A stretch of DNA of 64,000 bases from Fulvimarina sp039652615 (GTDB taxonomy: Bacteria; Pseudomonadota; Alphaproteobacteria; Rhizobiales; Rhizobiaceae). The stretch spans positions 1 through 64,000 of the forward strand of contig NZ_JBDJAC010000002.1 of NCBI RefSeq assembly GCF_039652615.1, read 5' to 3'. Positions 9,056-16,608 of the stretch are shown one piece after another (position 1 is the stretch's first letter; each line of letters opens with the position of its first letter). Position numbers and translations under genes: made by a program. A model generated the notes under the pieces. That model was not told where the DNA came from. It ran no database searches and was given only the letters and a program-made list of their open reading frames with translations.

Positions 9056-9464
9056 GCGTTTGGCGCTCGAGCCCCCGGAATTAAACATGCGCTGTGACTT
9101 TAAACAGTTTCCATCGCGCCCCAATCGTCACGATAGCTAACTGCGTCATACGAAGTCCGTGCGACAGCGCCGGCCGGTGAAGACCCATCTGCGCCTCTTG
9201 CAAACCCGCTCGATGGTTTCGCGATCGCGGATTTCAAAGGAGCGCCCGCGCCGCGCGGGCTTTGAGACGAGAGCATAGCGCAAATCGGCCAAGCTCTCGT
9301 ATCAGCCTCACTCCCTTTGGCAGACTTGCCTTGCCGGAGGCTCGCACGTAACCCTCCTCGCACTAGATTCGTGAAACCATCCACGGTCTTGATGCGCTGA
9401 CGCTTCGCGCCTCGAAAGCGTCGGCGCATCGTCCATCAAGGCGCCCACAAAGCCGAAGCGAGCC
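9056..9464. other. Intergenic region between dksA and cysK
   Basis: About 400 bp between divergent genes. Apart from the dksA promoter at its left edge, I see no convincing gene, RNA fold or terminator. An open frame of 109 codons on the minus strand (9100-9429) has no ribosome site, no recognisable motif and an Arg/Ser-rich composition typical of a spurious frame. The cysK promoter must lie at the right end, but no clear hexamer pair was found. Confidence 0.5.
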
Positions 9465-10505
9465 ATGTCACGCTATAATTCCATTCTCGATGCCATCGGC
9501 AACACACCGCTGATCCGACTCAACCAAGCCTCGGAAGAGACGGGCTGCGAGATCTACGGAAAAGCCGAATTCCTCAATCCAGGCCAGTCCGTGAAAGACC
9601 GGGCCGGCCTCTTCATCATTCGCGACGCGGAAGAGAAAGGGCTGCTCGAACCGGGCGGCATCATCGTCGAGGGAACAGCGGGCAACACAGGCATCGGCCT
9701 GTCCCTCGTGGCGAACGCACTGGGCTATCGCACGGTCATCGTCATTCCCGAGACCCAGAGCGAGGAAAAGAAGGACGCCCTGCGCCTGATGGGGGCCGAA
9801 CTGGTCGAGGTGCCAGCGGTGCCTTACAAGAATCCCAACAACTACGTGAAGGTGTCCGGCCGATTGGCCGAGAAGATTGCGCAGACTCACCCGACGGGCG
9901 CGATCTGGGCGAATCAGTTCGACAATCTTGCAAACCGCGACGGCCATGTGGTCACCACCGCCGAAGAGATCTGGCACGACACCGGCGGCGAGATCGATGG
10001 CTTCATCTGCGCCGTGGGCACAGGGGGCACACTTGCCGGCACGGCGCTCGGCCTCAAGCGGCATTCCGGTCATATCAAGATCGGTATCGCCGATCCGATG
10101 GGCGCTGCGCTCTACAACTACTATACCCACGGCGAGATGAAGTCCGAGGGCTCCTCCATCACAGAAGGCATCGGCCAGGGGCGCATCACCGCGAACCTCG
10201 AAGGATTCGAGCCGGACTTCGCCTTCCAGATCCCCGATGCGGAGGCATTGAAGATCGTCTTCGATCTGGTGAACCGCGAAGGCCTGTGCCTTGGTGGATC
10301 GTCGGGCATCAACATCGCCGGGGCGATCCGTCTCGCCAAGGAGATGGGGCCCGGCCATACCATCGTGACGATCCTTTGCGACTACGGCAATCGCTACCAG
10401 TCGAAGATGTTCAATCCGGCATTCCTGAAGGAGAAGGGCCTTCCGGTGCCGGACTGGATCGGCAAGACGCCGGACTTCGACGTGCCGTTCGAGGAAGCCG
10501 ACTGA
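9465..10505 (+). CDS. cysK: Cysteine synthase A (O-acetylserine sulfhydrylase)
   Basis: PLP enzyme that makes L-cysteine from O-acetylserine and sulfide. 346 residues, slightly longer than the enteric form (about 323). The PLP lysine is K44 in GQSVKDRAG. The Asn loop is in EGTAGNTGIGLS and the phosphate-binding Gly loop in AVGTGGTLAG, with SGIN near the end of the fold. The C-terminal extension (LPVPDWIGKTPDFDVP) is common in alphaproteobacterial CysK. A cystathionine beta-synthase-like role is less likely since there is no CBS domain. alaX follows after 3 bp, so the two are almost surely one transcript. Confidence 0.93.
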   Translation: MSRYNSILDAIGNTPLIRLNQASEETGCEIYGKAEFLNPGQSVKDRAGLFIIRDAEEKGLLEPGGIIVEGTAGNTGIGLSLVANALGYRTVIVIPETQSEEKKDALRLMGAELVEVPAVPYKNPNNYVKVSGRLAEKIAQTHPTGAIWANQFDNLANRDGHVVTTAEEIWHDTGGEIDGFICAVGTGGTLAGTALGLKRHSGHIKIGIADPMGAALYNYYTHGEMKSEGSSITEGIGQGRITANLEGFEPDFAFQIPDAEALKIVFDLVNREGLCLGGSSGINIAGAIRLAKEMGPGHTIVTILCDYGNRYQSKMFNPAFLKEKGLPVPDWIGKTPDFDVPFEEAD

Positions 10506-10508
10506 CAC

Positions 10509-11273
10509 ATGGCGCAGACCGAAAGCCAAATCTTCGGCCACACCGAACGCGTCTATCAGGACGACGCCTATCTCTCGACCATGGAGGCAAGGCTCGTGCG
10601 GATCGAGGGCGAGCGCGGGCTCGTCTTCGAGCGCACGAACTTCTTTGCGACCGGCGGCGGCCAGCCCGGCGACACAGGCTTCGTGGAGCGCGCGGACGGT
10701 TCGAAGATCGAGATCGTCGAGACGGCCTATTCGCCGGACAAGTGCGATGTCGTGATGGTCGCCAAGGACGGTTCGGCGCTACCCGAGCCCGGTGAAACAC
10801 TGACGCTCCATATCGACTGGAAGCGCCGCTACAGGCTGATGCGGATGCATACGGCCTGCCATCTCCTCTCGGTCGTCTGCCCCTACCCCATCACCGGCGC
10901 GGCCGTCGGTGAGGAAGAAAGCCGTGTCGATTTCGACTGGCCGGATGCGGCGGCAGACAAGCAGGCGATCTCCGCATCGCTGATGGAACTCGTCACCGCC
11001 AATCATCCCGTATTCACCGAGACAATCACGGAAGCGGAGCTCGACGCCAATCCGGGCCTCGTCAAATCGGCGAATGTGAAGCCGCCGCGCGGCGCAGGTT
11101 TCATCCGGCTCGTCTGCATCGGCGCAAATTCGGCAATCGATGCTCAGCCGTGTGGCGGCACCCATGTGTCCGAGACCGGAGAAGTGGGCGAGATTCACAT
11201 CGGCAAGATCGAGAAGAAGGGCAAGGCGAACCGCCGGATGCGCATTCGCTTCGGCGCCCTGCCCGCGCAATGA
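10509..11273 (+). CDS. alaX: AlaX-type alanyl-tRNA trans-editing protein
   Basis: Free-standing homologue of the AlaRS editing domain that hydrolyses Ser-tRNA(Ala) (or Gly-) made in error. 254 residues, AlaX-M size. It has an N-terminal beta-barrel-like region (NFFATGGGQPGDTGFV) and then the zinc/catalytic motifs HTACHLL and CGGTH. It begins 3 bp after cysK. Pairing a serine-derived pathway enzyme with a serine-clearing editor may be meaningful, though this is inference. The true alaS is about 7 kb away in the same window. Confidence 0.9.
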   Translation: MAQTESQIFGHTERVYQDDAYLSTMEARLVRIEGERGLVFERTNFFATGGGQPGDTGFVERADGSKIEIVETAYSPDKCDVVMVAKDGSALPEPGETLTLHIDWKRRYRLMRMHTACHLLSVVCPYPITGAAVGEEESRVDFDWPDAAADKQAISASLMELVTANHPVFTETITEAELDANPGLVKSANVKPPRGAGFIRLVCIGANSAIDAQPCGGTHVSETGEVGEIHIGKIEKKGKANRRMRIRFGALPAQ

Positions 11274-11343
11274 CACTTCGGTCTCGAGCGCCAGGCGGGC
11301 TTTGATAAGAAGCCCGGCCAAACGCGGTCGGGCACCCAGTCAA

Positions 11344-11916
11344 TCAGTCGCCGCTTGGTCCCCGCGACAGGGCGGCGACGCCCGTCCGGCAGATCTCGAC
11401 CAGCCCAAGAGGCTCCATGATACCGACAAAGCGATCAATCTTCGACGGACGTCCGACGATCTCGAACACGAAATGCTCGATCGAGGAATCCACCACGCGG
11501 GCGCGGAAAATATCGGCGAGGCGAAGCGCTTCCACGCGCTTGTCGCCCTTGCCAGCAACCTTGACGATCGCAAGCTCACGCTGGATCGGCTTGGTGGCCT
11601 CGCTGCCGGCGCCGCCCTGGGTCAGATCGATCACCCGATGAACCGGCACGATACGGTCGAGCTGGCTCTTGAGCTGCTCGATGACATGGGGAAAGCCGCG
11701 CGTGACGACGGTGATGCGCGACAGATGCCGCTCGTGTTCGGTCTCCGACACCGTCAGGCTCTCGATATTATAGCCGCGCCCGGAGAAAAGACCGATCACG
11801 CGCGCAAGAACACCCGGCTCGTTGTCGACGATGACAGACAAGGTCCGCGTCTGCGTTTCTTCTTGTTCCGGCGTGATGAAATAAGCCGAAGCAGGCGGCT
11901 GGACGGGCTGTGACAT
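11344..11916 (-). CDS. ilvN: Acetolactate synthase small (regulatory) subunit
   Basis: Regulatory subunit of acetohydroxyacid synthase; its ACT domain binds valine and activates the catalytic subunit in the first common step of Val/Leu/Ile synthesis. 190 residues from the ATG at 11916 (MSQPVQPPASAYF). The ACT core (TLSVIVDNEPGVLARVIGLF, then RGYNIESL) and a C-terminal ILVN-type domain (VKVAGKGDKRVEA) are present. Longer starts up to 12021 add unrelated residues. ilvB is on the same strand but 2.2 kb upstream, with an opposite-strand gene between, so ilvN needs its own promoter or very long read-through. Confidence 0.93.
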   Translation of the reverse strand: MSQPVQPPASAYFITPEQEETQTRTLSVIVDNEPGVLARVIGLFSGRGYNIESLTVSETEHERHLSRITVVTRGFPHVIEQLKSQLDRIVPVHRVIDLTQGGAGSEATKPIQRELAIVKVAGKGDKRVEALRLADIFRARVVDSSIEHFVFEIVGRPSKIDRFVGIMEPLGLVEICRTGVAALSRGPSGD

Positions 11917-12070
11917 TGAAAGACTCTGACGCGTTTGGAATGACGGCTGGCGCACCATAGCGATCAACGCACGAAAGGAAAGACCGGGCCTCGACCTTGT
12001 CGAGCTTGCCGGACTTGTCATCTTCTACATTCAAGACTTGAGCACGAGACTGAGCGGGTAGGAGACAGTC

Positions 12071-14086
12071 ATGAAATCATGGACGTCCATGATCGCAGCG
12101 GGCACGGCCCTCGCCATTCTTCCTCAACAGAGCTGGGCGCAGGAGACTGCCCGGCAATGCACGAGCGTACCGAACGCCTCTGGAATCGAGCTTCTGATTT
12201 CCGTCGAAGGCGCGCCGGGTCGCTATAGCCTGACCTGCCAGAACGGGGCTCTCGTTGCCGTTCCAGCGGAAGCCGCCGGCCTCGTCACGTCGCCAACCGC
12301 GTCCGAGCAGGCGACGCAAAGCGCAGCCAATACAGCCGGCGCCATGATCAGCGGCGAGATGCAAATCGGCCGAAACATGGCCGGCATCAGCTCTTCCGAC
12401 GAGCAAGGAAACGAAAACGCGGGTGCTAAGGACGCGCCTAATGACGCCGCGTCCTCGCAGGAGAGCGAAAACGCCGCATCGACCGAGACCCAGATCGAAA
12501 ATTCCGCCGAAGAAACCGCCGATGATCTGAAAGAAGGCTCGCCGGATCTGGACGAGCCGCCAGCGGCCCTCGAAACAGACAAAGCCACCGAAAACGAGAC
12601 CGGCGCCGGGACCGCGAGCGACGATGTCACCGCGGAGAGTTTTGCCGAAGAGCCGCAGAACCAAATGCCGGACGACATCCCCTCCATGGCGACGGTCGAT
12701 CAAAGCACCGGCACGACAAACGAGGCTCCGGTGGTGTCAAAACCGCAGAGCGCGGTGACGGAAACCGGCCCCGGTAGCCTCTCGCAACAGATGGCGGCCG
12801 CATCCCAGGCGCCTGGCGCAGACGGCGAGGCAGAGACCGAACCAGCCGCCGGCGAGATGACGTCATCTGAAAGCGGCGACGGCGGCAGCAAGAAGAGCGC
12901 CGAGGGCGAAACGTCCCCAGAAGAACCGGATGCCGCGCCGCAGGCCATGGGTGCGCCCTCGAAGTCAGGACCCGGAACGCTCGAGGAGCAGATGGCTGCC
13001 GCCGCTGCAGGAAACGGCTCGTCTGGCGCTCCGTCGCAAAGCGGACCGGGCACGCTGGCACAGCAGATGTCGGCGGCGACCGCCCGATCGGCAGACACTG
13101 AAGACACCGCCGACGCCTCGGACGAAAGCGAGGCGACATCGACCTCAGAGAACATGAGCCCTTCTCTCGAAACAACTGGCGTTCCCTCGAAGTCAGGACC
13201 CGGAACGCTCGCAGAGCAGATGGCTGCCGCGACTGCAGGGAACGGCTCGTCTGGCGCTCCGTCGCAAAGCGGACCGGGCACGCTGGAACAGCAGATGTCG
13301 GCGGCGACCGCCCGATCGGCAGACACTGAAGACACCGCCGACGCCTCGGATGAAAGCGAGGCGACATCGACCTCAGAGAACATGAGCGCTTCTCTCGAAA
13401 CAACTGGCGTTCCTTCGAAGTCAGGACCCGGAACTCTCGAAGAGCAGATGGCTGCCGCCACTGCAGGGAACGGCTCGTCTGGCGCACCGTCGCAAAGCGG
13501 ACCGGGCACGCTGGAACAGCAGATGTCGGCGGCGACCGCCCAATCGGCAAATGCAAAGAGCGATACGCCCGACAGCGGATCGATGACCGAAGCCGGGACA
13601 GATCAGGCGCCGGATGAGAACGGGGATCAGATGGCGGCCGTGTCTCCGGCGCCCTCTACCGGGCAGCAGAACAGCGCCCCCCCGGCAGATGACAGGATCG
13701 CGGTTCCGGCGAATGTGATTGCAAGCGCCCGGCTTGCCCTGCCCGGCATCGATTTCCGCTCCGTCTCCGTTCGCGATGAAGAGAGCGGCAAGCTCTTCGC
13801 ATTGCGCGGCGAGGGTCCAGGCGGGATTCCGGTTTCGATCGCGGTCGAAGCGGATGGTCAGATCGTCAGCGTGGATCGACAGATCGAGCCGGAACAGGTT
13901 CCAAATCAGGTCGAGCGTATCGCCACAGCACTTCTGCCAGACCACTCGGTGGATCGCGTAATCCTCTCGACCCGCGAGAACTATACGAGCTATTTCATCT
14001 TCGAGGGCACGGACAGCGCTTCGGTGCCCTTCGCCCTGGAAGTCAGGTCGGATGGTCAGGCAGCCCGCTTCGTTCGCGCGAACTGA
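12071..14086 (+). CDS. Exported protein with GPGTL repeats and 228-bp tandem duplications
   Basis: No named family recognised. 671 residues. The signal peptide MKSWTSMIAAGTALA ends near SWA-Q (residue 23). A short N-terminal domain with two cysteines (C33, C56 region) precedes a long acidic low-complexity section. This section contains seven copies of the motif GPG(T/S)L-x2-QM-(A/S)AA. A small folded C-terminal domain (about 545-671; DFRSVSVRDEESGKLFAL) looks PepSY-like in pattern, with no firm assignment. Residues about 295-490 are three copies of a 76-residue unit that is nearly identical in DNA (period 228 bp), so the array is young. GGAGAC precedes the ATG. It is periplasmic or cell-surface by inference. 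It lies on the opposite strand between ilvN and ilvB and ends in a strong terminator. Confidence 0.75.
   Translation: MKSWTSMIAAGTALAILPQQSWAQETARQCTSVPNASGIELLISVEGAPGRYSLTCQNGALVAVPAEAAGLVTSPTASEQATQSAANTAGAMISGEMQIGRNMAGISSSDEQGNENAGAKDAPNDAASSQESENAASTETQIENSAEETADDLKEGSPDLDEPPAALETDKATENETGAGTASDDVTAESFAEEPQNQMPDDIPSMATVDQSTGTTNEAPVVSKPQSAVTETGPGSLSQQMAAASQAPGADGEAETEPAAGEMTSSESGDGGSKKSAEGETSPEEPDAAPQAMGAPSKSGPGTLEEQMAAAAAGNGSSGAPSQSGPGTLAQQMSAATARSADTEDTADASDESEATSTSENMSPSLETTGVPSKSGPGTLAEQMAAATAGNGSSGAPSQSGPGTLEQQMSAATARSADTEDTADASDESEATSTSENMSASLETTGVPSKSGPGTLEEQMAAATAGNGSSGAPSQSGPGTLEQQMSAATAQSANAKSDTPDSGSMTEAGTDQAPDENGDQMAAVSPAPSTGQQNSAPPADDRIAVPANVIASARLALPGIDFRSVSVRDEESGKLFALRGEGPGGIPVSIAVEADGQIVSVDRQIEPEQVPNQVERIATALLPDHSVDRVILSTRENYTSYFIFEGTDSASVPFALEVRSDGQAARFVRAN
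12955..13548 (+). repeat. Tandem repeat, 228-bp unit, about 2.6 copies
   Basis: The mark GAAGTCAGGACCCGGAAC recurs at 12961, 13189 and 13417, exactly 228 bp apart. The bases between are nearly identical except for scattered silent and few missense changes. The third copy is cut after its second GPGTL motif. The repeat is in frame (76 codons) and each unit contains two GPGTL motifs. Confidence 0.92.
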
Positions 14087-14112
14087 AGACGTCTCGAACT
14101 TATGCCGAACGT

Positions 14113-14147
14113 GAAAATGGGCGCTCGTGGCGCCCATTTTCGTTTTT
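14113..14147 (+). terminator. Terminator of the GPGTL-repeat gene
   Basis: A perfect 12-bp stem (GAAAATGGGCGC / GCGCCCATTTTC) around TCGTG, followed by GTTTTT. It sits 27 bases after the stop and just before the converging ilvB end. Confidence 0.9.
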
Positions 14148-14163
14148 CAGATTGCACAGACGC

Positions 14164-15999
14164 TCAGACCAGCGCCCGGCCCTTGGCATCGATCGCGTTG
14201 GCGACCGCTTCGTCCGTCGCTTCGTCCGGCAGAAGAATCTCGTTGTGCGCCTTGCCCGACGGGATCATCGGGAAGCAGTTGGTAAGATTGGCGACGCGGC
14301 AGTCGAAGAGAACCGGACCGTCATAGTCCAGCATCTCCTGGATCGCATCGTCGAGATCGCCGGGCTTCTGGCAGCGAATGCCATGGCCGCCATAAGCTTC
14401 GGCGAGCTTCACAAAGTCCGGCAAGGCCTCCGTGTAAGAGTTCGACAACCGGTTACCATGGAGCAGCTGCTGCCACTGGCGCACCATGCCCATATACTGG
14501 TTGTTGAGAATGAAGATCTTGATCCGTGCATTGTGCTGTACGGCCGTCGACATCTCCTGCATGTTCATCAACACCGAGGCATCGCCCGCGATGCAGACCG
14601 AAAGCGCGTCCGGATGGGCGATCGCCGCACCGATCGCCGCCGGCAGGCCATAGCCCATGGTGCCGAGGCCGCCCGAGGTCAGCCACCGGTTCGGCTTCTC
14701 GAAGCCGTAGAACTGAGCCGCCCACATCTGATGCTGACCGACTTCGGTCGACACGTAGGTCTCTCGATCCTTGGTCAGCTCATACAGCCGCTGCACCGCG
14801 TATTGCGGCATGATGACGTCGTCGTTCGGCGAATAGGCGAGGCAGTCGCGCGCCTTCCACTTCTCGATCTGCGTCCACCAGTCATGCAACGCGGCCTTGT
14901 CGCTCTTCGCGCCGGTCTCGTCCCATGCGGCGACGAGGTCGCGCAGGACGTGAGTCACGTCGCCGATAATCGGCAAATCGACCCTTACGTTCTTGTTGAT
15001 CGATGAAGGATCGATGTCGATCTGGATCTTGCGCGAGTTCGGCGAGAACGCGTTGAGGCGGCCCGTGATGCGGTCGTCGAACCGCGCACCGATCGCGATC
15101 ATCAGATCGCAGTCGTGCATTGCAAGATTGGCCTCGTAGGTGCCGTGCATGCCAAGCATGCCGAGCCAGCTCTTTCCCGATGCAGGATAGGCACCGAGCC
15201 CCATCAGGGTCGAAGTAATCGGGATACCCGTCTTGCTGACGAGCTTCGTCAGGAGCTCGGCCGCTTCCGGACCCGAGTTCACGACGCCACCTCCGGTGTA
15301 GAAAATCGGACGCTTGGCCGCAGCGATGAGCTCGACGGCGGCGCGGATCTTCTCGTCCTCGGCGCTCATCTTCGGCCGGTAGCTCTCGTGGGTCTGGTCT
15401 GGCGGCGGCGGCGTATAGAAGCCGGTCGCGAACTGAACGTCCTTCGGCACGTCGACGACCACGGGCCCCGGCCGCCCGGTCGTTGCGACATGGAAGGCTT
15501 CGTGCAGCACGCGCGCCAGGTCGTTGACGTCCTTCACCAGCCAGTTGTGCTTGGTGCAGGGCCGCGTAATGCCCACCGTGTCGCATTCCTGAAAGGCGTC
15601 GGAGCCGATCAGCGTCGTCGGAACCTGTCCGGTGATGCAGACGAGCGGGATCGAATCCATCAGGGCGTCCTGCAGCGCGGTCACGGCATTCGTCGCGCCG
15701 GGACCGGACGTCACCAGCATCACGCCTGGCTTGCCGGTCGAGCGCGCATAGCCTTCGGCGGCGTGACCCGCGCCCTGCTCGTGGCGCACGAGGATGTGGC
15801 GGACATCGGTCTGCTGGAAGATTTCGTCATAGATCGGCAGCACCGCGCCGCCGGGATAGCCGAAGAGGTCCTTGACGCCGTTGTCCTTCAGCGCCTGGAC
15901 AACCATTTCGGCGCCGGTCATTTCGCGCCTGCCGTCCGCTTCGATGCTCTCATTGCTCATCGTATCCATGTCCTGCTCGATCTCTTCTCTCATCGGCAT
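14164..15999 (-). CDS. ilvB: Acetolactate synthase large (catalytic) subunit
   Basis: ThDP- and FAD-dependent enzyme that condenses pyruvate with pyruvate or 2-oxobutyrate, first step of branched-chain amino acid synthesis. 611 residues. N-terminal ThDP-binding glutamate region (LFGYPGGAVLPIYDEI; RHEQGAGHAAEGYAR), central FAD domain, and C-terminal GDASVLMNMQEMSTAV with the ThDP-Mg GDG-type motif. The exact start is uncertain: ATGs at 15999, 15993, 15967 and 15960 are all possible, and the conserved fold begins at MTGAEMVVQALKD (15921). Expression is probably controlled by the leader peptide and attenuator at 16023-16138. Confidence 0.95.
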   Translation of the reverse strand: MPMREEIEQDMDTMSNESIEADGRREMTGAEMVVQALKDNGVKDLFGYPGGAVLPIYDEIFQQTDVRHILVRHEQGAGHAAEGYARSTGKPGVMLVTSGPGATNAVTALQDALMDSIPLVCITGQVPTTLIGSDAFQECDTVGITRPCTKHNWLVKDVNDLARVLHEAFHVATTGRPGPVVVDVPKDVQFATGFYTPPPPDQTHESYRPKMSAEDEKIRAAVELIAAAKRPIFYTGGGVVNSGPEAAELLTKLVSKTGIPITSTLMGLGAYPASGKSWLGMLGMHGTYEANLAMHDCDLMIAIGARFDDRITGRLNAFSPNSRKIQIDIDPSSINKNVRVDLPIIGDVTHVLRDLVAAWDETGAKSDKAALHDWWTQIEKWKARDCLAYSPNDDVIMPQYAVQRLYELTKDRETYVSTEVGQHQMWAAQFYGFEKPNRWLTSGGLGTMGYGLPAAIGAAIAHPDALSVCIAGDASVLMNMQEMSTAVQHNARIKIFILNNQYMGMVRQWQQLLHGNRLSNSYTEALPDFVKLAEAYGGHGIRCQKPGDLDDAIQEMLDYDGPVLFDCRVANLTNCFPMIPSGKAHNEILLPDEATDEAVANAIDAKGRALV

Positions 16000-16022
16000 A
16001 CCGTTCGCCGAATTCCAAGCAT

Positions 16023-16047
16023 AAAAAAAGGGCCTCCGGAGGGCCCT
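16023..16047 (-). terminator. Attenuator terminator in the ilvB leader
   Basis: On the minus strand AGGGCC(C)TCC pairs with GGAGGCCCT, one bulged C, followed by seven T. It lies 35 bases after the leader peptide stop and about 23 bases before the ilvB ATG, the classic position for an attenuator. Confidence 0.85.
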
Positions 16048-16055
16048 TGGTCTTC

Positions 16056-16103
16056 GCGCACACGTGGCATTCGCCTGGCAGCTACGCTGCCGGTCGTGTG
16101 CGC
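16056..16103 (-). promoter_or_regulatory. Pause / anti-terminator region of the ilvB leader
   Basis: GCGCACACG (16103-16095 on the minus strand) pairs perfectly with CGTGTGCGC (16064-16056). This encloses a second hairpin GGCAGC-GTA-GCTGCC that contains the leader stop codon. Ribosome position on the leader peptide would decide whether this fold or the downstream terminator forms. Confidence 0.65.
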
Positions 16104-16138
16104 CTTCCTACAAGTACGATAATGGTCGTGTTTGTCAT
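16082..16138 (-). CDS. ilvL: ilvB leader peptide (18 residues, Ile/Val/Leu-rich)
   Basis: Short frame ATG(16138)...TAG(16082) coding MTNTTIIVLVGRRTRPAA. The run Ile-Ile-Val-Leu-Val holds all three end products of the pathway, so it acts as a ribosome-stalling sensor of charged Ile, Val and Leu tRNAs. The stop falls inside a hairpin and a terminator follows before ilvB. The best promoter (-10 at 16151-16146) places the transcript start on or one base before the ATG, so the mRNA is probably leaderless, as reported for the trp leader of Sinorhizobium. It has no Shine-Dalgarno site. Confidence 0.88.
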   Translation of the reverse strand: MTNTTIIVLVGRRTRPAA

Positions 16139-16145
16139 AACGCAA

Positions 16146-16174
16146 AAGTTAAGCGCTAAACGCACGGGCGTCAA
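16146..16174 (-). promoter_or_regulatory. ilvB promoter (TTGACG-N17-TAACTT)
   Basis: Minus-strand -35 TTGACG (16174-16169), 17-base spacer, -10 TAACTT (16151-16146). The expected start (6-7 bases past the -10) is 16139-16138, at the leader ATG. Confidence 0.75.
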
Positions 16175-16608
16175 ACGGTTTCTCCCGAGATCTGCTTGCC
16201 GAGCGAATTTCTCTCTCGGTTGATCGGGCATCTTGCACGCTGTCCGTTCCCGCCGGTCGCACAACGGCATCGTCGCTCGGTTCCGTCTTCGCGCTGAGAA
16301 TTTCCGGGAGACAACGGCGATCCGGACGCGCTTCGGGCCTCGCGCCGCCTGTGGCCGGTGAAAGCGAAGGCGAAGTGTCTTCTTGGCCTGACCAGTCACT
16401 GGCGAAATGAGCATGGATCAAACAACCGGGATGGATCGGGTGCAGTCCCAAGGGTCCACCCGCACCTGCTCGCGAACGCCGCCGTGCCCGCAACCTTCGA
16501 ACGTCGATCTACTTGATTGGCATTCTGGAATCCATGCCAGAAGTTCAGATTTCGTTGATGTTTTCGAGCGATTTTTCCGGAATTCGTGGTGCCGAGGGCC
16601 TTCCATCC
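16175..16608. other. Intergenic region between the ilvB leader and the chemotaxis receptor
   Basis: About 430 bp between divergent transcripts. The left edge holds the ilvB promoter. The rest has no recognised gene, terminator or RNA. In-frame ATGs at 16513 and 16537 could extend the receptor gene but give a non-membrane, unconserved stretch. No clear receptor promoter was found. Confidence 0.4.

Noticed and set aside
9100..9429. A 109-codon minus-strand frame between dksA and cysK
   Set aside because: Arg/Ser-rich, no ribosome site, no conserved pattern. Not called as a gene.
11296..11316. CGGGCTT / AAGCCCG hairpin between alaX and ilvN
   Set aside because: A 7-bp stem with no T-run on either strand. 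Evidence too thin to call a terminator.
12955..13548. The regular repeat as a CRISPR array
   Set aside because: The whole 228-bp unit is repeated, in frame, with no unique spacers. It is a coding tandem repeat.
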